Shown here: piece after piece, positions 1 through 5,669 of the stretch
How positions within the stretch are numbered: position 1 is the stretch's first letter
Layout of the letters: the number at the start of each line of letters is the position of its first letter
Source: an uncultured Methanobrevibacter sp.
GTDB lineage: Archaea; Methanobacteriota; Methanobacteria; Methanobacteriales; Methanobacteriaceae
Reading direction: 5' to 3'
Assembly: GCF_902770715.1 (NCBI RefSeq)
Contig: NZ_CACXTS010000001.1
Coordinates: forward strand, 1-64,000
Length of the DNA: 64,000 nt
Notes under the pieces: generated by a model
Database searches by the model: none
Seen by the model: the letters and a program-made list of their open reading frames with translations, nothing else
What the model was told of the DNA's origin: nothing
Made by a program: the position numbers and the translations under genes

Positions 1-2
1 CC

Positions 3-68
3 GTAGAAAGCTGCCAACAAGCAGAAGAAAAATTCAAGGAGAGTGTCATGAATGACAAAAATGAATAA
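3..68 (+). CDS. C-terminal fragment of an early prophage protein (cut by window start)
   Basis: The frame starting at base 3 is open and ends with TAA at 66-68. It gives a 21-residue tail rich in Glu, Lys and Gln, like the helical C-terminus of a small phage protein. It overlaps the first 17 bases of the next gene, in keeping with the overlapping genes that follow. The other two frames give less protein-like tails. No function can be read from the fragment. Confidence 0.45.
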   Translation, partial: VESCQQAEEKFKESVMNDKNE

Positions 69-261
69 TTTAACAATAAATTCTAAACCTGAAACAATTG
101 AAGAGATTGACATTGATTTCCTCATATTTGATGTTATGATCATCAAAGCAGAGTCACTAAAAAATCGTAAACTTTTCGATTATGCAAACTACCTGGAAAA
201 ACAATTGTTGAAAATTAAGAACAGGGAAGCAACTTTAGATTTAGGAGTGCCATTAAAATGA
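52..261 (+). CDS. Small hypothetical early prophage protein
   Basis: Unrecognised 69-residue protein, acidic at the N-terminus and basic and helical at the C-terminus (a run of Lys/Arg/Glu around residues 34-58). The ATG at 52 has AAGGAG at 36-41, ten bases upstream, so it is preferred over the in-frame ATG at 61. Its stop overlaps the next start as ATGA at 258-261, suggesting translational coupling. Function unknown; likely an accessory early gene. Confidence 0.6.
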   Translation: MTKMNNLTINSKPETIEEIDIDFLIFDVMIIKAESLKNRKLFDYANYLEKQLLKIKNREATLDLGVPLK

Positions 262-401
262 TTTTAGAATTAGTTTTTATAATTGGATTAATCACCGGCC
301 TTGTGGCCGGTTTAATCGTTTTTTATCTTCTTTTCAGAGAAGATTTTAAAGCGTTGGATGAATTTGAAGAACGCCAAGAAAAGTATAGGAAGATGATATG
401 A
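258..401 (+). CDS. Small single-pass membrane protein
   Basis: A 47-residue protein. Residues 1-26 are hydrophobic with GxxxG-like spacing (GLITGLVAGLIVFYLL) and form one membrane segment. The remainder is a charged, Glu/Lys/Arg-rich cytoplasmic helix. It overlaps the preceding gene by ATGA, and its TGA at 399-401 abuts the ATG of the next gene at 402. Such mini membrane proteins are common in phage early regions. No function can be assigned. Confidence 0.6.
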   Translation: MILELVFIIGLITGLVAGLIVFYLLFREDFKALDEFEERQEKYRKMI

Positions 402-638
402 ATGAATTGTGGAGAAGCAATAGAATTGTTAAGTAAATTTCCGAAAGACAAGCCAGTTAAAATATTGGCTGCAGGTGTGGATAGTTATGACACTGAAGAT
501 ATTGATGAGATAGCTTACCCAGTGTATCATGATGATGAATGGGATGAGAACGGCAATCCCATTTTTGTCCAGGAAGACGATATGGTGTGCATTTTCACAA
601 AACCATATTCTGAGATAATGTTAATGAACGGAGTGTAA
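402..638 (+). CDS. Small acidic hypothetical protein
   Basis: A 78-residue acidic protein. The N-terminal pattern (NCGEAIELLSKFPKDKPVKI) followed by an Asp/Glu-rich stretch and a C-terminal beta-rich segment resembles small phage and plasmid proteins of unknown function that begin with a short helix and a strand. Its start follows the previous stop directly, with no gap. No catalytic motif is visible. Confidence 0.6.
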   Translation: MNCGEAIELLSKFPKDKPVKILAAGVDSYDTEDIDEIAYPVYHDDEWDENGNPIFVQEDDMVCIFTKPYSEIMLMNGV

Positions 639-640
639 TA

Positions 641-748
641 ATGGCTAAATCTTGTTTAAATTGTATGCATTGCTACAATAAAGAAATCTGCACATTGCTT
701 GATGATTTGATTTTAGGTTATTGCTGGATGTGGAGGCAAAGAGAATGA
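641..748 (+). CDS. Cys-rich 35-residue mini-protein
   Basis: Begins two bases after the previous stop and ends in TGA at 746-748, overlapping the next ATG at 745. Cys residues at 5, 8, 11, 17 and 28 include two CxxC spacings, suggesting a small metal-binding knuckle. The length is far below usual gene-calling limits, but the tight fit between two genes supports it. One of several Cys-rich mini-proteins in this region. Confidence 0.5.
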   Translation: MAKSCLNCMHCYNKEICTLLDDLILGYCWMWRQRE

Positions 749-1161
749 CTATTGAAGATTATACTCCCAAACCTGATTGGAACGCATTAGAAAAAGGATT
801 TGCAATTCATCAAAACCCTTACACAGACTACTGGTTTTGTAATAGTGTAGACTCAAACGAGGATGGTGAGTACCAGTTCTGTTTTAGGGACATGGATTAT
901 CAAGCCAAACAACTATGCGGATTATTAAACGGATTGTTAATCGAATACCATGCATTAAAAGAAAAATATGAAAAACTTGCAGGTCAAAAAATTAAAGATC
1001 TAAACGGACAGAAAGTACCTGTTGTTCCAGATAAAATGATACCTATATCAGAAGGTTTACTTGAGGACCTCAGGCATGAATTAGTAACATTAAACAAATT
1101 AAAAGCATTTGATGCAGCAGGTGAAAATACTGATGTTGAAAGGAGTGATTTGAATGACTGA
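745..1161 (+). CDS. Hypothetical early prophage protein
   Basis: A 138-residue protein (MTIEDYTPK...). The ATG at 745 is chosen over a TTG at 721 because GGAGG at 732-736 lies eight bases upstream and the ATG overlaps the previous stop as ATGA. The N-terminal half is aromatic-rich (Trp/Tyr/Phe). Residues about 55-90 look helical or coiled-coil (alternating Leu with Lys/Glu). Its last codons, Leu-Asn-Asp-stop, contain the start of the next gene, so the two overlap by 8 bases. Function unknown. Confidence 0.65.
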   Translation: MTIEDYTPKPDWNALEKGFAIHQNPYTDYWFCNSVDSNEDGEYQFCFRDMDYQAKQLCGLLNGLLIEYHALKEKYEKLAGQKIKDLNGQKVPVVPDKMIPISEGLLEDLRHELVTLNKLKAFDAAGENTDVERSDLND

Positions 1162-1369
1162 TGTTGAAATTAAATCAATCCAGAATGGTGTAAGTTTTAT
1201 AGAGTATTTGGGCGAGATATTTGTTGAATATGGTGTGGACTTTGCTAAAATGTTATGTGAGGACAAATTATGTATTGAAACTGAAAGAACTATCATTTTT
1301 AATTTAAAAGACCATTTAGATAATGATAGGCAGTTAAGAATTACATTGGAGGATATTTTGAATGACTGA
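1154..1369 (+). CDS. Small hypothetical early prophage protein
   Basis: A 71-residue acidic protein starting MTDVEIK. Both its start and its stop lie in the same 12-base junction, TTGAATGACTGA (1150-1161 and 1358-1369), so it overlaps each neighbour by 8 bases. The C-terminus again reads ...ILND. No recognisable domain; predicted mixed alpha/beta. A translationally coupled early gene of unknown function. Confidence 0.6.
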   Translation: MTDVEIKSIQNGVSFIEYLGEIFVEYGVDFAKMLCEDKLCIETERTIIFNLKDHLDNDRQLRITLEDILND

Positions 1370-1637
1370 AAAACAATATTATTTACGGAAGAAGTGTTTA
1401 AACTGCCAACATTGGCAACGAGAAACTATTGAAAAAATAATAGGACATTATAATAATGATAAACGATGTCCGAAGATAGGATATGAACAAATATGGATTT
1501 GCCAATTATATAGTAGTAGAAATCCACATAGTATTTGTGATGATTTTGTGTTAAGTGATTATATGAAGAAACAAATAAAATCTATGGGTTTTAGGAGTTT
1601 TGAAGTTAAAGAGGATATGGTGATTTTGAATGACTGA
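1362..1637 (+). CDS. Small Cys-containing hypothetical protein
   Basis: A 91-residue basic protein. Cys at 13 and 16 form a CxxC (KCLNCQHW), and two more Cys occur at about 36 and 47, followed by a Cys near 59. This is a pattern of a zinc-binding fold, as in the short phage proteins with CxNC(x)xW motifs. It ends ...ILND in the repeated overlap junction at 1626-1637. Function unknown. Confidence 0.6.
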   Translation: MTEKQYYLRKKCLNCQHWQRETIEKIIGHYNNDKRCPKIGYEQIWICQLYSSRNPHSICDDFVLSDYMKKQIKSMGFRSFEVKEDMVILND

Positions 1638-1821
1638 TGATGATTTTAGAATATTTCATTTATATTCAAGACTAAAAAAACTAAGAGAACAATATAAAGA
1701 CCATTTACTTAATTTTCAAGTGTCTGCGAATAAAATAAATGGCATACCAGTTTTAATTATTAAAGATGAGGGTAAAGTTGTTGAATGTATTGTTTTGCAA
1801 AAAAGTATGTATGAATGGTGA
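1630..1821 (+). CDS. Small hypothetical early prophage protein
   Basis: A 63-residue protein starting MTDDDF, overlapping the previous gene by 8 bases. The N-terminal half is a basic helix (LYSRLKKLREQYKDHLL), followed by a short beta hairpin (GIPVLIIKDEGKVVECIVL). It might be a small nucleic-acid- or protein-binding factor, but no family is recognised. Confidence 0.55.
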   Translation: MTDDDFRIFHLYSRLKKLREQYKDHLLNFQVSANKINGIPVLIIKDEGKVVECIVLQKSMYEW

Positions 1822-1825
1822 TAGA

Positions 1826-2014
1826 ATGACTAAAAAACGATTTAATACTCTACATAAATACAATCTACCATTCAATGTTACAAGAGCAGATAATCCATTA
1901 GCAGATAAAGAATTGTTGAAATCTGCCCGTAAATTAGGGTGGTTTGGCAGATGTGGATTTGTAAAAAGTCTTAATGATGCTGTGAATAATGCAAGATATG
2001 AGATGAAAAAATGA
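1826..2014 (+). CDS. Small basic hypothetical protein
   Basis: A 62-residue basic protein (MTKKRFNTLHKY...). The ATG at 1826 is four bases after the previous stop and is preferred over an upstream in-frame ATG at 1766 that would overlap the preceding gene by 56 bases. The first codons match those of the genes at 1362 and 2377 (ATGACTGAAAAAC-like). The stop overlaps the next gene as ATGA at 2011-2014. Function unknown. Confidence 0.55.
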   Translation: MTKKRFNTLHKYNLPFNVTRADNPLADKELLKSARKLGWFGRCGFVKSLNDAVNNARYEMKK

Positions 2015-2181
2015 GGAACTGTAAACATTGCAAATATTTACGTATAAGTATTGTTCCACCATCAAATCAACAATGGTGCAGCAGATGGGGAAAATATGTG
2101 GATATACGAATAAATTCATGTGAGGATTTCATTCATGATACGGAATTACAGGAACGATTTGAAAATGGGGAGTTAATATGA
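2011..2181 (+). CDS. Cys-rich 56-residue mini-protein
   Basis: Starts MRNCKHCKY with ATGA overlap to the previous gene and ends with ATGA overlap to the next (2178-2181). Cys at 4, 7, 23 and 37 (CxxC-x15-C-x13-C) suggest one zinc site, and the N-terminus resembles short CxxCxx[YF] phage proteins. Too short for standard gene callers, but framed by coupled genes on both sides. Confidence 0.5.
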   Translation: MRNCKHCKYLRISIVPPSNQQWCSRWGKYVDIRINSCEDFIHDTELQERFENGELI

Positions 2182-2336
2182 TCAGTGAAGAATGTAAAAA
2201 TTGCGAAATGTTAGACATGGAAAACAAAAAGTATCCTTGCAAATTAGACAACATTTTAAGATGCAACATACTTTACAGGTTTGTTAAACGTGAAGAATGG
2301 AAAATGGGAGCTATGACTTCAACGGATAATTGGTGA
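2178..2336 (+). CDS. Cys-rich 52-residue mini-protein
   Basis: Starts MISEECKNCEM. Cys at 6, 9, 21 and 29 give CxxC-x11-C-x7-C, which could bind one zinc ion. Coupled to the preceding gene by ATGA; its TGA at 2334-2336 is four bases before the next possible start at 2341. It resembles its neighbours at 641, 2011 and 2872 in size and Cys content, suggesting a family of diverged mini-proteins. Function unknown. Confidence 0.5.
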   Translation: MISEECKNCEMLDMENKKYPCKLDNILRCNILYRFVKREEWKMGAMTSTDNW

Positions 2337-2340
2337 TGGG

Positions 2341-2721
2341 ATGGCTAGGCGGAATAGAGTTTTTGATGATGATGTGATGACTGAAAAACGTTTTATTCGG
2401 AATATTGTGGGTCAAATTTATGATGTTGAAAACGATAAGTTTCTTGATGAAGATTATGCCGGCAAACCTATTGGATATGAAGATGAAGTGGTAGAGCGTT
2501 TGAATTATTTCCACGAAGAAAACTTACAATTACGCTGGAGCATACAAGTTAGGAATGAACTAATTTTAAAAGAAGTTCAAATCAACGAAACCTATCTTGA
2601 TAGAATAAAACACTTTGAAGATACTGTAAAAGAAGCTATCAAGCATGAAAAAACCGAGATGGGTCAAAGTGTATTGAAGAATCTAGCAGCTAATTTAGGA
2701 ATAGATTATGACAAATTATGA
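2341..2721 (+). CDS. Early prophage protein with RF-x-G-x-IYD N-terminus and helical tail
   Basis: Up to 126 residues. An alternative start at 2377 (MTEKRFIRNIVGQIYD, 114 residues) matches the N-termini of neighbouring early genes and may be the true one; neither start has a strong ribosome site. The N-terminal beta hairpin (RFIRNIVGQIYDVENDKFL), then EVVERLNYFHEENLQL, is a layout I associate with small Methanobrevibacter phage proteins of unknown function. The rest is a charged coiled coil. Its 3' end overlaps the gene at 2708 by 14 bases. Confidence 0.6.
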   Translation: MARRNRVFDDDVMTEKRFIRNIVGQIYDVENDKFLDEDYAGKPIGYEDEVVERLNYFHEENLQLRWSIQVRNELILKEVQINETYLDRIKHFEDTVKEAIKHEKTEMGQSVLKNLAANLGIDYDKL

Positions 2722-2875
2722 TGGTAAATGGATTGACAGTTTTGAAGTAGTAGTGATCCATGAAAACAAACATAAAAGGATACCTTCTAGGGTAATGTTG
2801 AGAACACCATGTATTGATTACTGCTTCAACAAAGAACAATGGATGGAATTTAAGGAAAAGGTGAATAGTGTATGA
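2708..2875 (+). CDS. Small hypothetical protein (55 aa)
   Basis: ATG at 2708 inside the end of the previous gene; stop TGA at 2873-2875 overlaps the next ATG (2872). The 55-residue product has a beta-rich N-terminus (KWIDSFEVVVIHENKH) and a short C-terminal helix (KEQWMEFKEKV), with two Cys near residues 37 and 41. No family recognised. Support comes from the tight coupling on both sides. Confidence 0.45.
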   Translation: MTNYDGKWIDSFEVVVIHENKHKRIPSRVMLRTPCIDYCFNKEQWMEFKEKVNSV

Positions 2876-3039
2876 TTGAAGAATATCATTTATGCAATGA
2901 CTGTGAATACAGGATATATGTTCCAACGGATCCTAAGTTTAGGAGTTGGGAAATTGCATGTAAGCATAAGCGTAGTGAGGTTAACAGTTCTGGTGGTTTG
3001 ACCAGTTGTCCAGTTTTCAAGGAGGATGTGAGAAGGTGA
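2872..3039 (+). CDS. Cys-rich 55-residue mini-protein
   Basis: Starts MIEEYHLCNDCEYR with ATGA overlap to the gene before and GTGA overlap to the gene after. Cys at 8, 11, 30 and 46, with a His at 32, fit one zinc knuckle. Its sequence also contains the AAGGAGG ribosome site (3019-3025) for the next gene. Function unknown. Confidence 0.5.
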   Translation: MIEEYHLCNDCEYRIYVPTDPKFRSWEIACKHKRSEVNSSGGLTSCPVFKEDVRR

Positions 3040-3329
3040 AGTTTAAGGATTGTACTTTTAACAATAAAAGTGAGATGCGGGAAAATGTTCGTAAAAAAAT
3101 TTTAATTGCTTGCAGGGAAAGTATTCCTATGTTTGATAGGTTCAACACTTTCAGGGTTGATGACTACCTCAACCTTTTAATTGAAGAAACACCTTATAAT
3201 CCTAACAGACATTATTTTTACGATGAGGATACAAAGGTCAAAATCAATTTAAAAGTATTTAAAAGCGTAGCAATAGAATATCTATTAGAACATATAGATG
3301 ACTTCCTACTAGAAAAATATAAAAGTTGA
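3036..3329 (+). CDS. Hypothetical early prophage protein
   Basis: A 97-residue protein starting with GTG at 3036, overlapping the previous stop as GTGA and preceded by AAGGAGG ten bases upstream; a TTG at 3006 is less likely. Residues about 12-50 form a helical segment with basic residues (RENVRKKILIACRE), and the rest is alpha-rich with many aromatic residues. No domain recognised. Confidence 0.6.
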   Translation: MKFKDCTFNNKSEMRENVRKKILIACRESIPMFDRFNTFRVDDYLNLLIEETPYNPNRHYFYDEDTKVKINLKVFKSVAIEYLLEHIDDFLLEKYKS

Positions 3330-3357
3330 ACATCACCTAATAATATGGGAGTGATAA

Positions 3358-3663
3358 ATGCTATATAAAAAAATACCTGGAGATCCACAAGCAAGATTCT
3401 ACACTAGCAAATGCAAATATTGTGGAAAACCATATATTAAATTCCAAAACGCAACAAAATTCTGTAGCGATACTTGCAGATACTATTCAGATTTAGAACA
3501 CACAGAAGAAAGAGTAAGAAAACACCGCAAAAACCACAGTAAAACAGACAATTATTGGGGTTTGGGTACGGGTTACTTACATGGAACACCAAAAAATGAT
3601 TTTGAAGATGAACATGCAGCAATACAATCTGAATACCGAAGGCTAAAAATACCTGCAAAATAA
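3358..3663 (+). CDS. Zinc-ribbon protein, C4 type
   Basis: A 101-residue basic protein. Residues 19-40 contain CKYCGKPYIKF...FCSDTCR: a CxxCG plus CxxxC pair typical of a zinc ribbon found in small phage DNA-associated and HNH-adjacent proteins. The C-terminal half is rich in His, Arg, Lys and Tyr and may contact nucleic acid. GGGAGTGAT just upstream is a good ribosome site. No HNH catalytic core is visible, so nuclease activity is not claimed. Confidence 0.6.
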   Translation: MLYKKIPGDPQARFYTSKCKYCGKPYIKFQNATKFCSDTCRYYSDLEHTEERVRKHRKNHSKTDNYWGLGTGYLHGTPKNDFEDEHAAIQSEYRRLKIPAK

Positions 3664-3682
3664 AACAACAAGGAGGATAAAA

Positions 3683-3994
3683 ATGAGAGCAAGCGATGAA
3701 CTACTAGGAAATTTTACAGAAGATGATATCAAAAACCATTTTGATAACTTAAAAGATGATGAATACCTATTAATTCTATGTACAGATTATCGAGACATTT
3801 ATCCAATACCACTATTTAAATCAGATAAATTGGATTTTGAACATTATTATTTAGCAGACGCAAGACCGGGTAGTCCTGCAGCTAAAAAAGCACATGTAAC
3901 TGTAGTAATAAAAAGAAATAGAAATGAATTTAGATTTCCTTTGATGGGTGTTTTAGGTTTGAAAATTAAAAAAGATCAACTCCCTCCCTCATAA
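3683..3994 (+). CDS. Hypothetical prophage protein
   Basis: A 103-residue protein with a strong ribosome site (AAGGAGG, about seven bases before the ATG). The predicted layout is a helical start, then beta-strand-rich segments (YLLILCTDY, KAHVTVVIKRNRNEFRF). Last gene of the early block; a T-run and a 28-base repeat (4066-4093) follow. No family recognised. Confidence 0.6.
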   Translation: MRASDELLGNFTEDDIKNHFDNLKDDEYLLILCTDYRDIYPIPLFKSDKLDFEHYYLADARPGSPAAKKAHVTVVIKRNRNEFRFPLMGVLGLKIKKDQLPPS

Positions 3995-4065
3995 ATTGAA
4001 GAAGATTAAAACTGAAAATACTCTCCAAATTAAAACTCTTCTTCGATATCCCCACTTTTTTTTTA

Positions 4066-4093
4066 AATTCGTTACAGAGTATATTGAAGAGGA
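4066..4093 (+). repeat. 28-base direct repeat, copy 1
   Basis: Identical at 27 of 28 bases to 10369-10396, beginning AATTCGTTACAG and containing GTATATTGAAGAGGA. Both copies follow a T-run downstream of a small gene. The internal GTATATT could serve as a TATA box; here the distance to the next gene (ATG at 4133) would allow a transcription start near 4108. The two copies bracket the TFIIB-ribbon, packaging and first head genes. Confidence 0.7.
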
Positions 4094-4132
4094 TATTTTT
4101 TTTAACACATTTCTTCATAAGTAGAGATTTAA

Positions 4133-4297
4133 ATGATTAATCAAGAGTATAACTACAAACACGTTCATTGGCGATGCTATGAATGTGGTGAAACAAAAGA
4201 AATACTCTATGATGAACATCATGGAATAATCTACTGCACAAAATGCGGATTAATACTCCATGATACAAATGTTTGTAAAAGAAATTCTGGTACATAA
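4133..4297 (+). CDS. Stand-alone TFIIB/TFB-type zinc-ribbon mini-protein
   Basis: A 54-residue protein almost wholly made of a zinc ribbon: Cys15-x2-Cys18-Gly, a central ILYDEHHGIIY strand pair, and Cys35-x2-Cys38-Gly-Leu-Ile-Leu. Spacing and the closing CGLIL match the N-terminal ribbon of archaeal TFB/TFIIB, which docks on RNA polymerase. The cyclin-fold core that binds TBP and DNA is missing. It sits alone in a non-coding region just before the late structural genes. By inference it could bind host RNA polymerase and change promoter use. It has a weak ribosome site. The fold call is fairly safe; the role is a guess. Confidence 0.65.
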   Translation: MINQEYNYKHVHWRCYECGETKEILYDEHHGIIYCTKCGLILHDTNVCKRNSGT

Positions 4298-4606
4298 TTT
4301 AGGAAAATATAATTACTTCGGTGTTGTTTAAAAACAAAAAAAACGATTTTATCAGCCAATGGTTAAAAAAAGGGCCACTGCCATATTTTTTTCCGTGAAA
4401 TCATTAATTAAAATTTTAGTTAAAAATAAAGGGAACATTTAAATCTCTCACAAGAATTAATACGTTAAAAAATTTATCCCTCTTTACAATGTAGGTAAAA
4501 AAATTTATCACTCCTAATTAAAAAAATAAGGGGGAATGTAAATAACCCCCACAAATACCTACAAAAAAATCTTCTTTTAAAAAAAAATAGATAGGTGAAT
4601 GTAAAA
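4298..4606 (+). promoter_or_regulatory. Structured non-coding stretch before the late operon
   Basis: About 300 AT-rich bases without a convincing gene. It holds a near-direct repeat (4464-4482 and 4495-4514, core AAAAATTTATC), an 8-base inverted repeat (TGTAGGTA at 4490-4497 and TACCTACA at 4556-4563), and within it a GGGGG/CCCCC hairpin (4530-4534 with 4546-4550). Placed between the TFIIB-ribbon gene and the first late gene, it is probably a promoter/leader or a regulator-binding region. Confidence 0.45.
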
Positions 4607-4792
4607 ATGGAATTCGACAACAAAACAATACTCATAACTGGATTAATAATAGGGGCAATCATTGCAATGCTAAACAACTATGAACAAATAGCACTAGCAA
4701 TAGTAGCAGGACTCGTAGGATACCTCAGTAAAGATGCAAACATCACAATAAACAACCAACCCGAAAATGAAGCTGAGGAAGATGAGCTCTAA
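4607..4792 (+). CDS. Small two-helix membrane protein, possible holin
   Basis: A 61-residue protein with two hydrophobic segments (about residues 7-21 and 27-41) joined by a short polar turn, and an acidic C-terminal tail. The ATG at 4607 is used; a GTG at 4595 is in frame. Small size, paired membrane helices and a following second membrane-protein gene fit a class II-like holin pair, although the lysin lies 24 kb away. The holin role is inferred only from shape. Confidence 0.5.
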   Translation: MEFDNKTILITGLIIGAIIAMLNNYEQIALAIVAGLVGYLSKDANITINNQPENEAEEDEL

Positions 4793-5123
4793 ACCACTAA
4801 AAGAAAAAATACCCTACCGGAGGACAGTTTGGGTGACAGGATTCCTAAAAACAACAATCTCAACATCATTAATATCAACAGGAGTAGTCCTACTATTCAA
4901 CGGCATAACCGAACATCCATTATTCAACGAATGGAACGAAATAGCAATAATAGTAGGAGCAATAATGATTCTACTCGCAATAATAGTTGTCGTGCTGATA
5001 GATCAATGGAAAGACAAAAAGAAAAAAGAAGAACTCGACATAATCAACAAACACATTGATGAAAGAGCAATCGAAATCGCAGAAGAAAAAATACTCGAAG
5101 CAATGAACAACATAAAAGAATAA
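4782..5123 (+). CDS. Membrane protein with C-terminal coiled coil, possible second holin subunit
   Basis: A 113-residue protein from the ATG at 4782 (an upstream ATG at 4767 lacks a ribosome site). It overlaps the previous gene by 11 bases. Two membrane segments (about residues 22-42 and 54-77) are followed by a highly charged helix (DKKKKEELDIINKHIDERAIEIAEEK). Such a layout occurs in phage holins and in membrane anchors of virion-assembly factors; no family is certain. It precedes the terminase genes. Confidence 0.5.
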   Translation: MSSKPLKEKIPYRRTVWVTGFLKTTISTSLISTGVVLLFNGITEHPLFNEWNEIAIIVGAIMILLAIIVVVLIDQWKDKKKKEELDIINKHIDERAIEIAEEKILEAMNNIKE

Positions 5124-5135
5124 AAGGTGGTTTCA

Positions 5136-5669
5136 TTGGGGGAAATCTGGGAAGAAAGACAAACAGATGAAAAAGGCACAGAAACAGCCAGAGCATTTGA
5201 AGTATTCACCCAATATTTATATCTAGAAAAACCTAGACTATCTTACCCCAAATTTGAAAAATGGTTGATTGAACGCTACCAGGAACTGCCGGACACTGCC
5301 ATAAAACCTGCAACTAAATCTAATATCGAATATTGGTCTAAAAGATGGCATTGGAAAGATAGGTGTGATTCATTTGATTTACAGCATATCGAAAAATTAA
5401 GAAAAGATAATAAAGTTCTTGTTGATGATGCTTTTGGCAACCAGGTCCGAACTCTCCTGGAACAAATTGATGATCTTGATGATGAAAGAAAATCTATAAA
5501 AAAATCCACTCTTAATAAGGATAAGAAGGTTTTATCTTTGAGACGTAATAGTGAGAATAAAGCAATTCTCATGAAAGAATTACGTTTAATCATGGGCATG
5601 TCTACTGATAATAATAAATCTGTAGTTGAACATAACGGTTTGAAAAGGTTAGCAGATGCTTTCAAGTAG
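5136..5669 (+). CDS. Terminase small subunit
   Basis: A 177-residue protein. The TTG at 5136 has AAGGTGG five bases upstream, better placed than a GTG at 5127 that lies inside that site. The N-terminal half carries a helix-turn-helix-like segment ending in SNIEYWSKRWHWKDRCDSFD, a pattern typical of small terminase subunits that recognise the packaging site. The rest is a helical oligomerisation region. It overlaps the large terminase gene by 14 bases, the usual arrangement. Confidence 0.75.
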   Translation: MGEIWEERQTDEKGTETARAFEVFTQYLYLEKPRLSYPKFEKWLIERYQELPDTAIKPATKSNIEYWSKRWHWKDRCDSFDLQHIEKLRKDNKVLVDDAFGNQVRTLLEQIDDLDDERKSIKKSTLNKDKKVLSLRRNSENKAILMKELRLIMGMSTDNNKSVVEHNGLKRLADAFK

